The notes under the pieces are model-generated. The model was not told the origin of the DNA. It ran no database searches and saw only the letters and a list, made by a program, of their open reading frames with translations. The position numbers were made by a program, and so were the translations under genes. A stretch of 56,261 nucleotides of DNA from Sphingomonadales bacterium UBA2369 (GTDB taxonomy: Bacteria > Pseudomonadota > Alphaproteobacteria > Sphingomonadales > Sphingomonadaceae): positions 1 to 56,261 of the forward strand of contig DDTH01000001.1 in NCBI GenBank assembly GCA_002344055.1, in the 5' to 3' direction. Each line of letters opens with the position of its first letter. The first letter of the stretch is position 1. Shown piece by piece: positions 16,643 through 25,254 of this stretch.

Positions 16643-17026
16643 TCAGCGGGCGTCGCGTTGATACCATTCGCGGGCCGCGGCGCGCTCGGCATGCTTCACA
16701 TCGTCGCTGGTGATCCGGTGCAGATCGAGCACGATGCTGTTGTGCAACGGCTCTTCGAACTTCAGCCCGAACACGCCTTCGCGGTGCCACACAACGCGGC
16801 ACAGGCAATCCAGCCCGCCCGCCATCAGAACGCCTTCGCTGCCCAGCTTCAGGTCGGCCGCGCACATGATCGACGCGCCGGTATTGGACAGGTTTCGCAC
16901 GTCCACCGAATATGTGCCGGTCAGCGACTGATATTGCCCGGCCAGCAGCACGCGCCGCCGCGGGCTGCGCGGCGACAGTTCGTCCGTCGGCTGCGGAGAC
17001 TCGGAACCGGCACTGAAGGCATCCAT
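16643..17026 (-). CDS. PilZ domain protein (probable c-di-GMP binding)
   Basis: A 127-residue single-domain protein. The c-di-GMP signature is visible as an Arg-rich start (SPRRRVLLAG) followed about 20 residues later by DVRNLSNTGASI, matching the (D/N)xSxxG half of the PilZ motif. ATG 17026 was chosen; an upstream frame extension to 17101 would overlap the intergenic region and a CtrA-like site. Such proteins pass the c-di-GMP signal to motility, polysaccharide or development targets. It is divergent from typA, with 124 bases between the starts. Confidence 0.85.
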   Translation of the reverse strand: MDAFSAGSESPQPTDELSPRSPRRRVLLAGQYQSLTGTYSVDVRNLSNTGASIMCAADLKLGSEGVLMAGGLDCLCRVVWHREGVFGLKFEEPLHNSIVLDLHRITSDDVKHAERAAAREWYQRDAR

Positions 17027-17052
17027 AGCAGCGCAGCGATACGCCGCGCCGG

Positions 17053-17068
17053 TTAAAACCGTCCTAAC
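17053..17068 (-). promoter_or_regulatory. CtrA-like site between PilZ gene and typA
   Basis: TTAA at 17053-17056, 7 bases, then CTAAC at 17064-17068, one mismatch from the TTAA-N7-TTAAC consensus of the alphaproteobacterial cell-cycle regulator CtrA. It lies 27 bases upstream of the PilZ start codon. One site in a GC-rich context, not proven. Confidence 0.35.
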
Positions 17069-17150
17069 CAAAGCTCCCGGCTTGTTGCATCGCAGCATCA
17101 TTGCTATGTCGCGCGCCGCAACCCGCGCCCTCCATTCGAGTTATCATCCC

Positions 17151-18971
17151 ATGAGCCTTCGCAACGTGGCGATCATCGCCCACGTCGATCACGGCAAGAC
17201 GACCCTTGTCGACCAGCTGTTCCGGCAATCCGGCACCTTCCGCGACAATCAGCGCGTGGAAGAAAGAGCCATGGATTCCAACGATCTGGAGAAGGAGCGG
17301 GGCATCACCATCCTCGCCAAATGCACGTCGGTCGAGTGGAACGACACGCGGATCAACATCGTCGACACGCCGGGCCACGCCGATTTCGGCGCGGAGGTGG
17401 AGCGGATCCTGTCGATGGTCGACGGCGTGATCCTGCTGGTGGACGCCGCCGAAGGGCCGATGCCGCAGACCAAGTTCGTGACCGGCAAGGCGCTGGGCCT
17501 GGGCCTGAAGCCGATCGTCGTCGTCAACAAGATCGACCGCCCGGATGCGCGCGCCGCCGAAGTGCTGGACGAATGTTTCGAACTGTTCCTCAGCCTCGAC
17601 GCGACCGACGAGCAGCTCGATTTCCCGGTCCTCTACGCCAGCGGCCGCAACGGCTATGCGGGCCTGACCGACGATGTCCGCTCGGGCGATCTGACGCCTC
17701 TGTTCGAGAAGATCGTCGAGCATGTCCCGGCCCCGGGCCTCGACCCGAACGGCCCTTTCAAAATGTTGGCGACGCTTCTTGATCGCGACAATTTCCTCGG
17801 CCGCATCCTCACCGGCCGGATCGAGAGCGGCAAGCTCGACATCAACATGCCGATCAAGGCGCTGGACGTGGACGGCAACGAGGTCGAGGCCGGCCGCGCC
17901 ACCAAGGTCTTCGCCTTCCGCGGGCTGGAGCGCGTGCCAGTGGAGCAGGCCCAGGCGGGCGACATCGTCGCGATCGCGGGCCTGACCAAGGCGACCGTCT
18001 CCAACACCATCGCCGAGCCGGGCATGACCCAGCCGATCCGCGCCCGGCCGATCGACCCGCCGACGCTGGCGATGAGCTTCAGCGTCAATGACAGCCCCTA
18101 TGCGGGCCGCGACGGCGACAAGGTGCAGAGCCGCGTCATCCGCGACCGGCTGGAGAAGGAAGCCGAGACCAACGTCGCGATCCGCCTGTCGGTCAGCTCG
18201 ACCTCCGACGCCTATGAAGTCGCCGGCCGCGGCGAACTGCAGCTCGGCGTGCTGATCGAAACGATGCGCCGCGAGGGCTTCGAGCTTTCCATCAGCCGCC
18301 CGCGCGTGCTGTTCCGCGATGGCCCTGACGGCCGCGAGGAACCTTATGAGACGGTCGTCATCGACGTGGACGACGAGCATAGCGGCACGGTCATCGACAA
18401 GATGGCGATCCGCAAGGCCGAGATGACCGACATGCGCCCGAGCGGCGGCGGCAAGACGCGCCTGACCTTCAGCGCGCCCAGCCGCGGCCTGATCGGCTAT
18501 CATGGCGAATTCCTGTCCGACACGCGCGGCACGGGGATCATGAACCGGCTGTTCGAGAAATACGGGCCGCACAAGGGCAAGATCGAGGGCCGCCAGAATG
18601 GCGTGCTGATCTCGATGGAGCAGGGCGAGGCGGTCGCCTATGCGCTCAACTCGATCGAGGAGCGCGGCGTGCTGTTCATCTCGCCGGGCGACAAGCTCTA
18701 CGAAGGCATGGTGATCGGCGAGAATGCCAAGATCCACGACCTTGAAGTGAACCCGCTCAAATCCAAGCAGCTCACCAACTTCCGCGCCAGCGGTCCCAAG
18801 GACGAGGGCATCCGCCTGACCCCGCCGCGCCGCATGACGCTGGAACAGGCGATCGCCTACATCCAGGACGACGAACTGGTGGAAGTGACGCCGAAGGTGG
18901 TGCGGATCAGGAAGCGGTATCTCGACCCGCATGAGCGGAAGCGGCAGTCGAGGAAGGCGGAAGCGGCTTAG
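17151..18971 (+). CDS. typA: translational GTPase TypA/BipA
   Basis: A 606-residue ribosome-associated GTPase of the EF-G class, needed for growth at low temperature and under stress. ATG 17151 gives MSLRNVAIIAHVDHGKTTLV. G motifs: AHVDHGKT (P-loop), RGITI, DTPGHADF, NKID and a SAL-like region. Domains II (about 205-290), III, V and the BipA-specific C-terminal domain (KSKQLTNFRASGPKDEGI, YIQDDELVEVTPKVVRIRKRYLDPHERKR) are present; length is typical. Its stop codon overlaps by four bases the stop of the convergent small gene behind it. Confidence 0.96.
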   Translation: MSLRNVAIIAHVDHGKTTLVDQLFRQSGTFRDNQRVEERAMDSNDLEKERGITILAKCTSVEWNDTRINIVDTPGHADFGAEVERILSMVDGVILLVDAAEGPMPQTKFVTGKALGLGLKPIVVVNKIDRPDARAAEVLDECFELFLSLDATDEQLDFPVLYASGRNGYAGLTDDVRSGDLTPLFEKIVEHVPAPGLDPNGPFKMLATLLDRDNFLGRILTGRIESGKLDINMPIKALDVDGNEVEAGRATKVFAFRGLERVPVEQAQAGDIVAIAGLTKATVSNTIAEPGMTQPIRARPIDPPTLAMSFSVNDSPYAGRDGDKVQSRVIRDRLEKEAETNVAIRLSVSSTSDAYEVAGRGELQLGVLIETMRREGFELSISRPRVLFRDGPDGREEPYETVVIDVDDEHSGTVIDKMAIRKAEMTDMRPSGGGKTRLTFSAPSRGLIGYHGEFLSDTRGTGIMNRLFEKYGPHKGKIEGRQNGVLISMEQGEAVAYALNSIEERGVLFISPGDKLYEGMVIGENAKIHDLEVNPLKSKQLTNFRASGPKDEGIRLTPPRRMTLEQAIAYIQDDELVEVTPKVVRIRKRYLDPHERKRQSRKAEAA

Positions 18972-19279
18972 GCCGCGAGCTTCAACCGCTCAATTTCCTG
19001 CGCAAATTCGAAGCGAAGCTGGTTGGCCTCATCTTCGGGCAACCAGTTCGCCATTTGCGGGAAGACGATTTCCCACACGCGTGCCCTCTTTTCGGGCCAC
19101 GGCATGGTCTCCGCCGCCTTCGCCTTGGCGAGCAATCCCTGGAGACGTTGGCGGATGTCGGCGGGATCAGGCAGCATGGATGGTCCCGCTGGGTGCGGAA
19201 TGCGCCCGGGGGCGTCGCCAAACAGGCTCGCCTGGCCGTCGCCGAACAGGTCAGTCATCGCCGGTTTCTTCGCCTTCAT
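18968..19279 (-). CDS. small protein co-transcribed with the restriction-modification enzyme
   Basis: A 103-residue protein (96 if started at the second Met, 19258). The N terminus is flexible (DLFGDGQASLFGDAPGR), the rest helical, with PDPADIRQRLQGLLAKAKAA and WEIVFPQMANWLPEDEANQL. The gene overlaps the 3' end of the large enzyme gene by 29 bases (8 bases from the second start), so translation is probably coupled. I do not recognise the family. The arrangement suggests a partner or control subunit of the enzyme. Convergent with typA with a four-base overlap. Confidence 0.7.
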   Translation of the reverse strand: MKAKKPAMTDLFGDGQASLFGDAPGRIPHPAGPSMLPDPADIRQRLQGLLAKAKAAETMPWPEKRARVWEIVFPQMANWLPEDEANQLRFEFAQEIERLKLAA

Positions 19280-22200
19280 CGCCTTCGATTTCGGCCGGAA
19301 AGCCGAGTTCCTCTCGGGTCAGAGTATCGGCAAGCGTGTCGGCCAAGACAAGATCGGCCTCTTGAAAACGGTGGATAAGCTCGTGGACGCGCTGCGCCAC
19401 GTCTTTCAGGTCGGCAACGACCTGATCGGCGGGCAAGGCCGCGCGTGCCTCGATCCAGCGCGGCAGGACACGATAGCCGCTGACCGCGAAATTCCACACC
19501 TCTTCCGGCACACCCGCCAGCCAGGCCGTTGCGCTCCGGCCGGCGCGCGTGGTTTCGACCCGGACGATCTCGCCATCGCGCCAGTCGATCGTGCCGACCG
19601 GCCCTTCCAGCTCCAGTTTCTCCTTGGCGAAGCTTTTCGGCCGGAACTGCTTCTCCGCCTTGCGCGCGAAGGTCTCGACAGCCCTAATCTCCCGCCCGAC
19701 CGCCACCGCGCGCTCGAACACGGCAGGCAAAGCGGGGAAGGGGATATGCGGAAAGGCGTCCTCCAGATCCTCGGCGAAGCGGACGCTGTACGTGGACGCC
19801 GACAGCAGGCAGAGGATGGCGTCGAACGCGTCTTCTGGCGTTACCGGCCGTCCGTAAGCGGCGCTGAGCGCAGCGACGAGCACAGGGTTGAGATTGGTGG
19901 CGTTCGGCCCGGCGCGCCGGTCATAAAGCGGAAAGGCGTAACCGCCGTAGCTACCGCGAAAGGCGTGATAGTCTGGAAGCAGACCGTGGCACCATACGGC
20001 AGGTCCAGCACCGACGCCGGCCTGCATGGTATAGAACCCGACGTTGTCGCGAGCCCATGCGCTCTGCATTTCTGGTCCCGGCCGATTGAGAAGCACGACG
20101 TCATTATAGAAATAGCGGCTATCAAAAGGTCTATAGGCAAGCCGCCGAACGAGAGTATCATTGAAAGCCGAGTCCTCTCGAGCAGCCAGCACGGGTGCCA
20201 GTTGTTCGGGAAGATTGGCTTCGTCGAAGGCGACGAAGGTCTTGTCATCCCCTGATTTCATACCTGATTTAGCGAATTCGAAAGCCTCCCCGACCGACAG
20301 CCACTCCCCATTGCTGAAAGGCCTCGGCCGAAAGTCCTCCAAGGGACCGCGATCCACCTCGACCCAGTCCGCTAGGTCGCCGCGTTCCGCGCCCGCCGTC
20401 AGCCAGGCGAGTTTCGAGCCGCGCCGAAACAGGTCATGTTCCCAGCTGTCGAGATAACGCACCTCCGCCAGCGCGCCTTTGGGCTTGCTGCCGTCGGCAA
20501 TCGCCAGGGTGATCGCGGTGCCGACCATGATGTTGAACACGCCCTCGTCATTCGCGACATCGCCGCGCGGCCCGGCGCGCACGTCGCCGCGCAGATCGAT
20601 AATCTCGATCCGGTCGAACCGCTCGCGCATCATCTTGCGAAGGCCCGCATAGGGCCAGCCGGTCAGGAATTTGCGATTGGTGATGTAGGCGATGACACCG
20701 CGCTTCGGCGCATTGTCCGCTTCGAACAATTTCCACAGCGCCCAGCGCCAGAAGGCGACCGACAATTCCTCGAACGTGTTCAGCTGGTTGCCCTTGCCGG
20801 CCGCGCTCACCGGCGCTTTCAGATCGTCCCATTGGCCCGCCTCACGCCGGCCGGCCTCGTCAAGCCCGCCGGCCATCCAGCGGCCAACGAGGGTCTCGCG
20901 ATCCATGCCCTGCAGCCGCCGGTAAGGTGGGTTGCCGATGATCGCGAGGATTTGCGCGCGCGCCTTGATCTCGTTCGCCCGCGCGCGCTCGTCGTCGATC
21001 GGAATGCCCTGGATGCCCAGCGTCCCGGTCGGGGTCGCTGCGTCCGGGCGCGACAAGGTGTCGGCAAGAAACACGCCCAGCCTTGGCAGCTTGACCGCCT
21101 GCAATCCCTCCTCATCGTCGTCCGGCGGGCGATAACGCAGAGCATGGTGCAGCCGGTAATGCGCCACCGCATAGGGGCCGACCAGCAATTCGAAGCCGAA
21201 CATCCGGGCCGCGAGCCGGCGCAGCGCGCGCGAGGCGGCAATGCCGCCCTCGGTAGCCAGGGTTTGATCGCGCACCCGTTCGGCCACGCCAAGCAGGAAC
21301 GTCCCGGTGCCGGTCGCAGGATCGAGAATGGTGACCGAATCGTCGCCCAGACCATCGGTTTCCAGGTGATCGCGGAGCGCCCGATCGAGCGCGCCGGCCA
21401 TGTAACGGACGACCTCGATCGGCGTATAATAGACGCCGTAGCGCTCGCGCGCTTCGGGGTCGAACGTCTCCAGAAAATCCTCGTAGAAATAGAGGATCGG
21501 ATCGCGCCCCGCGGCATCGATGGCCAGAATGCCGAGGTCGAACGCGTTGACGGTTCCGCACATCACCTCGAAGCCGAAGCCGATCGAGCCGATCACCTCC
21601 GGCTCGCTCAAGACGCGCAGCGCCGCCTTCATCAGCGGATGTTCGCCCGGCATATCCCGCCAGGCATTCTCGTCCACCGGCGCATTCTTGGCTTCCCGCA
21701 CGAGCAGCAGACCGAAGGCCAAAGTTTGCGCGAATGCCGCAGCGAACAATTGATCGAAGTCGCGCGACGGATATCCGCCCGCCTCCGGGTGCGCATAAAG
21801 GACTTCGCGGAAAGTCTTTCGTACGAGCAGGAGAGGATCGCCATGCTGACCCTTGCCGTGAAGCTCGGCCAGCCGCTCTTCGACGGTGTTGCGCACCAGC
21901 CGGGCGGAATGCGCCGTCAGTTCTGCAAGTTGCTTGGCATTGTCGGCCCCTTCCGGCCCGGTGCGTGCCATGCGGTCGAGCAAGTCCAGGGCAGCGGCCG
22001 GATCGTGCCCGTCGATCGCCCGGTCGGCAACGCCATCAGACGTCTCAGCCGACAACGCAGCCGGAGGCACCAAGACCGCGCTCCCGAGTGCTTGGTCGTG
22101 TGCGAACAGCCTCAACTCGCTGAAATTGCTGGTCGCCCAACATCCCAATTCCCGCAGGCGCTCAGCTTGTCTCTTGTCATGGCCGAGGCGCCATTCAGCC

Positions 22201-22466
22201 GGGTCAGCGGATTTTCCCGGCGCCTTCAGTTCGACATAAGCGCGCGGCGTTTCGCCCGGCTTGATCAGGGCGATATCGGGCCGCCCGACCCCTGGTTTGC
22301 TGAACTCCGGAGAGACGGTGAGCCGGGTTGCCGATGAAAGGGTCGGCAGGAGCGCTTCCACCAATCGCTGAAACTGTGGAGCGAGCGCTGTTTCAGCCGC
22401 CGCCGGATTGGCGCGAAGCTGTTCGCGAATGCCTTTCGCATAGTCTTTCAGCAACTGTCTGGTCAC
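19251..22466 (-). CDS. single-polypeptide restriction-modification enzyme (type IIG/ISP-like N6-adenine methyltransferase with N-terminal nuclease)
   Basis: A 1071-residue protein from GTG 22466. Residues 61-81 form a PD-(D/E)xK nuclease (GRPDIALI with Asp64, then VELKA with Glu79 and Lys81). After a helical linker comes an amino-methyltransferase: motif X region YGVYYTPIEVVRYM (about 344-356), SAM motif I LDPATGTGTFLLG (381-393) and catalytic motif IV GNPPY (511-515). The last 500 residues should hold target recognition. No helicase or Walker ATPase motor is seen between nuclease and methyltransferase, unlike true type ISP enzymes of about 1600 residues. It would both cut foreign DNA and methylate adenine in its own site. 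The small downstream gene overlaps it. No separate specificity gene is nearby. Confidence 0.87.
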   Translation of the reverse strand: MTRQLLKDYAKGIREQLRANPAAAETALAPQFQRLVEALLPTLSSATRLTVSPEFSKPGVGRPDIALIKPGETPRAYVELKAPGKSADPAEWRLGHDKRQAERLRELGCWATSNFSELRLFAHDQALGSAVLVPPAALSAETSDGVADRAIDGHDPAAALDLLDRMARTGPEGADNAKQLAELTAHSARLVRNTVEERLAELHGKGQHGDPLLLVRKTFREVLYAHPEAGGYPSRDFDQLFAAAFAQTLAFGLLLVREAKNAPVDENAWRDMPGEHPLMKAALRVLSEPEVIGSIGFGFEVMCGTVNAFDLGILAIDAAGRDPILYFYEDFLETFDPEARERYGVYYTPIEVVRYMAGALDRALRDHLETDGLGDDSVTILDPATGTGTFLLGVAERVRDQTLATEGGIAASRALRRLAARMFGFELLVGPYAVAHYRLHHALRYRPPDDDEEGLQAVKLPRLGVFLADTLSRPDAATPTGTLGIQGIPIDDERARANEIKARAQILAIIGNPPYRRLQGMDRETLVGRWMAGGLDEAGRREAGQWDDLKAPVSAAGKGNQLNTFEELSVAFWRWALWKLFEADNAPKRGVIAYITNRKFLTGWPYAGLRKMMRERFDRIEIIDLRGDVRAGPRGDVANDEGVFNIMVGTAITLAIADGSKPKGALAEVRYLDSWEHDLFRRGSKLAWLTAGAERGDLADWVEVDRGPLEDFRPRPFSNGEWLSVGEAFEFAKSGMKSGDDKTFVAFDEANLPEQLAPVLAAREDSAFNDTLVRRLAYRPFDSRYFYNDVVLLNRPGPEMQSAWARDNVGFYTMQAGVGAGPAVWCHGLLPDYHAFRGSYGGYAFPLYDRRAGPNATNLNPVLVAALSAAYGRPVTPEDAFDAILCLLSASTYSVRFAEDLEDAFPHIPFPALPAVFERAVAVGREIRAVETFARKAEKQFRPKSFAKEKLELEGPVGTIDWRDGEIVRVETTRAGRSATAWLAGVPEEVWNFAVSGYRVLPRWIEARAALPADQVVADLKDVAQRVHELIHRFQEADLVLADTLADTLTREELGFPAEIEGDEGEETGDD

Positions 22467-22621
22467 GCGTCACCTGGCCAATTTGTGGCAGGCGGAAACT
22501 CTGACGGTAGGATCAAGGCGCAGCAAGCATGGAAGAGCGACAGGCGCATTTTCCTACAGCCCTGAAATGCGTCATAGCCTGATCGATTCGCCTTTTGTTC
22601 TCGCGATCAGGAGCATCGACC

Positions 22622-23668
22622 ATGACCAAACGACTGGAGCCGCCGAAGCGGGAAGACCGCCCGCCCATCCCCGCTTTCACGCCCGTCCCCCGCCGCTACC
22701 GCCATGACGGCTGGACGCCCGAGCGGCAGGTGGCCTTTATCCACGCGCTGGCGGAGACGGGGTGTGTCGACCGGGCGGCGCGGATGGTGAATATCGCGCA
22801 GACCAATTGCTACACGCTGCGGCGGGCGCCGGGGGCGGAGGAGTTCCGGCGGGCGTGGGACGCGGCGCTCGATTTCACCGTGCCGATGCTGAAGGACATC
22901 GCCTTCAAGCGGGCGATCGAGGGCGAACTGGTGCCGGTTTTCTCCGGCGGCAAGCTGATGGGCTATCGGCGCAAGTTTAACGACCGGCTGCTGATGTTCA
23001 TCCTGCGCCATTATGGACAGGATGCCGACGGCAAGCGGGTGACGGTGAATTATTTCTCGACGCGGGCGTCGGCGGGGGCTGGGTCTATCGAGAATTCCGC
23101 CGCTGACGCGCCGGCCCCTCCACCACTCCCTTCGGGAGTGGTCCCCCTCCCCGAGAAAGCTCGGGGAGGAATAGGTGGAGCCGAGGCGTCGATGACTTCG
23201 GTGCGGACGGTGATTTCGGGCGGGCGCGCGTTGTCGCCGGGGTTGAGCGGGGATGAGGCCGCGGCGGCGATCGAGGGGTTCGAGGGGGTGGCGCTCGATC
23301 CGCAGGCGCAGGCGGAGATTGCGGCGGCGCTGGAGGCGTGCGCGGCACGGGCGCGGGCGGCGCAGGCGGCGATCGACCAGGGCGGCATCGCGGCGGGGGA
23401 TGCGCTGGAGGACGATCCGGACGAGTCCTTCATCCGCTCACCGCAGGGCAATGACTATCGCGGCACGTTCGAGCTGATGGCGCCGCTCGAGACGTTCGAG
23501 CCGTTCATCGAAGGGGAGAGCCATTGGGAGCTGGCCGGCGAGGAGATGCGGGCGGACTATGCGGCCTGGCTCGACGCGCAGGAGGCGAAGGCGGCGGCGG
23601 GAGCGGGGGAGGGAAAGCAGGAACCGGAGCGCGGCGGCGCAAGGGGGCGGCCGCGCAAAGGCGGCTGA
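22622..23668 (+). CDS. helix-turn-helix protein of unknown function with in-frame palindromic repeat
   Basis: A 348-residue protein from ATG 22622. Residues about 15-110 have a helical domain like a small-terminase or transposase HTH (WTPERQVAFIHALAETGCVD, VNIAQTNCYTLRRAPGAEEF, WDAALDFTVPMLKDIAF). Residues 166-187 (PPPLPSGVVPLPEKARGGIG) are the translation of a non-coding-type palindromic repeat. The C-terminal part is acidic/Ala-rich and ends in GGARGRPRKGG, an AT-hook-like basic tip. Similar free-standing HTH proteins occur in sphingomonads, but I know no function. No phage genes surround it, so a prophage origin is unsupported. Divergent from the restriction-modification gene. Confidence 0.75.
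   Translation: MTKRLEPPKREDRPPIPAFTPVPRRYRHDGWTPERQVAFIHALAETGCVDRAARMVNIAQTNCYTLRRAPGAEEFRRAWDAALDFTVPMLKDIAFKRAIEGELVPVFSGGKLMGYRRKFNDRLLMFILRHYGQDADGKRVTVNYFSTRASAGAGSIENSAADAPAPPPLPSGVVPLPEKARGGIGGAEASMTSVRTVISGGRALSPGLSGDEAAAAIEGFEGVALDPQAQAEIAAALEACAARARAAQAAIDQGGIAAGDALEDDPDESFIRSPQGNDYRGTFELMAPLETFEPFIEGESHWELAGEEMRADYAAWLDAQEAKAAAGAGEGKQEPERGGARGRPRKGG
23118..23180. repeat. palindromic multi-hairpin element inside the HTH coding sequence
   Basis: Outer stem CTCCACC (23118-23124) with GGTGGAG (23174-23180) encloses two perfect hairpins: CCACTCCC-TTC-GGGAGTGG (23123-23141) and CCTCCCCGAG-AAAG-CTCGGGGAGG (23146-23169). This is the form of the dispersed intergenic elements seen in sphingomonads, but here it keeps the reading frame open. 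Confidence 0.8.
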
Positions 23669-23740
23669 GTCTCGTTCCTGCCGCCCTTCAGGCTGGGAGT
23701 GGCCCAGCCAAGATTCGGATTCAGCTACGCTGTATCCGTG

Positions 23741-23820
23741 CGGCACCGGCCCGCACCCCCACCCGGCCTCCCATCCAGGATGCTTTGCGGGAGGCCGGGT
23801 GGGGGCGCGGGCCGGTGCCG
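23741..23820. repeat. 32-base-pair near-perfect inverted repeat (long hairpin)
   Basis: The arm 23741-23772 (begins CGGCACCGGCCCGC) is the reverse complement of 23789-23820 with one mismatch; the loop is 16 bases (23773-23788). There is no T tract on either side. It sits between convergent genes ending at 23668 and 23844 and could stop transcription in both directions or be a mobile palindrome. Confidence 0.85.
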
Positions 23821-23843
23821 CTCCCACGTCAGTGGAGCAAAGT

Positions 23844-24092
23844 CTACCGCCGCATCCGGGAGCGGCTGTCGGCGGCCCATTCGGATCGCGCCTTGCAGGT
23901 CTGCACGCGGCGGTTGCGCTCGCCGATGCGGGAGGACGGCACCAGGCGCGAGCGGCAGATCACCGGATCGTCATCTTCCGGCTCCTCGGCGGCCGCGGGC
24001 GCGGCGGGCGGGGCGGCGCCATTGGGCGGAACCGGATTGTCCTGATCCAGCGGCGACACGATCAGCAAAGCGGAAAGCATGAAAGCAACCAT
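23844..24092 (-). CDS. small exported protein of unknown function
   Basis: An 82-residue protein from ATG 24092, placed by AAGGAG eight bases upstream. A short signal-like segment (MVAFMLSALLIVSP) is followed by a Pro/Ala/Glu-rich linker and a conserved-looking tail with two cysteines (DPVICRSRLVPSSRIGER, QTCKARSEWAADSRSRMRR). Small periplasmic proteins with the ICR...C...EW pattern are frequent in sphingomonads, without known function; the two cysteines could form a disulfide. Confidence 0.6.
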   Translation of the reverse strand: MVAFMLSALLIVSPLDQDNPVPPNGAAPPAAPAAAEEPEDDDPVICRSRLVPSSRIGERNRRVQTCKARSEWAADSRSRMRR

Positions 24093-24257
24093 CGAACCTG
24101 CTCCTTCGGGCATTTGCGCCCTGCTGCATCGCGGAGGGTCACGGCCTGATCATTCTTGCACTGCAGCAATAGTGGCGCGTCCGGAGGGGGGCGTCAATTC
24201 GGTCCGTTGGCGAAATATTCGCGCGCGATTCCGGCGCGGCGCGGCGCGGTCGAGGAA

Positions 24258-24770
24258 TCAGGCGCAGCCTTCGACGTAGCGGATGCTGGCGGTGCCGGCG
24301 TGGATGTTGCGGACGCGGCCATTGGGGTCTGTTTCGAAGCGGACGCCGCGGCCGGAGCGCAGCCAGTAGGTCAGGTAGCGGCCTTGCGGGCCGGTATAAT
24401 GGTGCGGCTCGTTCCGCAGGCCCCTTGGATAGGCGCGGCGGACCTGCGCGATCGTCGCGTCGACGCCGATGCCGCGCGGGGTGGTGGCGCTGCTGTCCTC
24501 AGTGATCGTGATGCGGGTCAGGCGATCGCGTTCGAACATGAAGATGAGGCCGACATGGCCGCGATCGTTGAACAACTCGATGCACTGGAAGGGATCGTCG
24601 AGCGCTTCGCCTTCGAGCCGGGTGCCGATCGCGCGTTCCACCTGCGCCCGGGTCATGCCGATACGGGCGGGGCCGTAGCCGTGGGGCGTCAGGTGCGGGA
24701 TCGCCTGGGCGTGTGCGATGCCGGCCGAGCCGGGCATGGCCAGCGCCAGGGCGACAGCCGCGCGCCTCAT
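24258..24770 (-). CDS. exported protein with two BamE/SmpA-like repeats, unknown function
   Basis: A 170-residue protein with signal peptide (MRRAAVALALAMPGSAGIAHA) and two similar units: YGPARIGMTRAQVERAIG and RGIGVDATIAQVRRAYP, the pattern of small periplasmic BamE-like folds. Two cysteines (FQCIELF and the penultimate C) may pair. It overlaps the EVE gene by four bases (ATGA), so they are translated together, though one product is exported and the other cytoplasmic. No precise function can be given. Confidence 0.65.
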   Translation of the reverse strand: MRRAAVALALAMPGSAGIAHAQAIPHLTPHGYGPARIGMTRAQVERAIGTRLEGEALDDPFQCIELFNDRGHVGLIFMFERDRLTRITITEDSSATTPRGIGVDATIAQVRRAYPRGLRNEPHHYTGPQGRYLTYWLRSGRGVRFETDPNGRVRNIHAGTASIRYVEGCA

Positions 24771-25189
24771 GCGACCGCTTTCGCTCCGGCCATTTCGAGC
24801 AGGAGCGCCCATTCCTCCGGCCGGACCGGCGCGACGGACAGCCGCGACTGGCGGATCAGTTCCATGTCCTTGAGCTTCGGTTCGGCCTTCACCTCGGCAA
24901 GAGTAACGGGGCGGGGAAGCTTCTCCACCGGCTTCACCGCGACGGAGACCCAGCGTTCGCCTTCCTTCGCCTTCGGATCCGGTTGCGCGGCGCGGACGAT
25001 CTCCATGATGCCGACCACGGCCTTGTCGCTCATGCTGTGGTACAGGAAAGCGCGGTCTCCGACCTGCATCGCTTTCAGGTGCAGGGTCGCGGCGTTGTTG
25101 CGCACGCCGTCCCATTCCGTGCCCTTGTCGCGGACCAGATCGTCCCAGCTGTATGCCTCGGGTTCGGATTTCATCAGCCAATATGCCAT
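24767..25189 (-). CDS. EVE domain protein
   Basis: This 140-residue protein starts MAYWLMKSEPEAYSWDDL, the hallmark of EVE (PUA-like) proteins, followed by WDGVRNNAA, VGDRAFLYHS and GIMEIVRAAQPDP. EVE domains bind modified bases in RNA or DNA; stand-alone bacterial members are thought to act on tRNA or modified cytosine, but the ligand here is unknown. Full length. Divergent from the lipoprotein gene with 65 bases between; overlaps the downstream exported-protein gene by four bases. Confidence 0.88.
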   Translation of the reverse strand: MAYWLMKSEPEAYSWDDLVRDKGTEWDGVRNNAATLHLKAMQVGDRAFLYHSMSDKAVVGIMEIVRAAQPDPKAKEGERWVSVAVKPVEKLPRPVTLAEVKAEPKLKDMELIRQSRLSVAPVRPEEWALLLEMAGAKAVA

Positions 25190-25254
25190 GGCGAGGGCCT
25201 ATAAGACCGCGCACGGGTCTCGCACAATCGCATCCGTGCGGCTAAGCTTCGCGA

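Noticed and set aside
17064..18932. Open frame of 622 codons antisense to typA
   Set aside because: Shadow of typA; the translation has low-complexity Asp/His/Arg-rich text without any domain.
20436..22337. Open frame of 633 codons antisense to the restriction-modification gene
   Set aside because: The minus-strand product has clear nuclease and methyltransferase motifs; the other strand has none.
22595..24260. Prophage fragment, because of the terminase-like HTH protein
   Set aside because: No other phage gene, integrase or attachment repeat is present, and the neighbours are ordinary small exported proteins.
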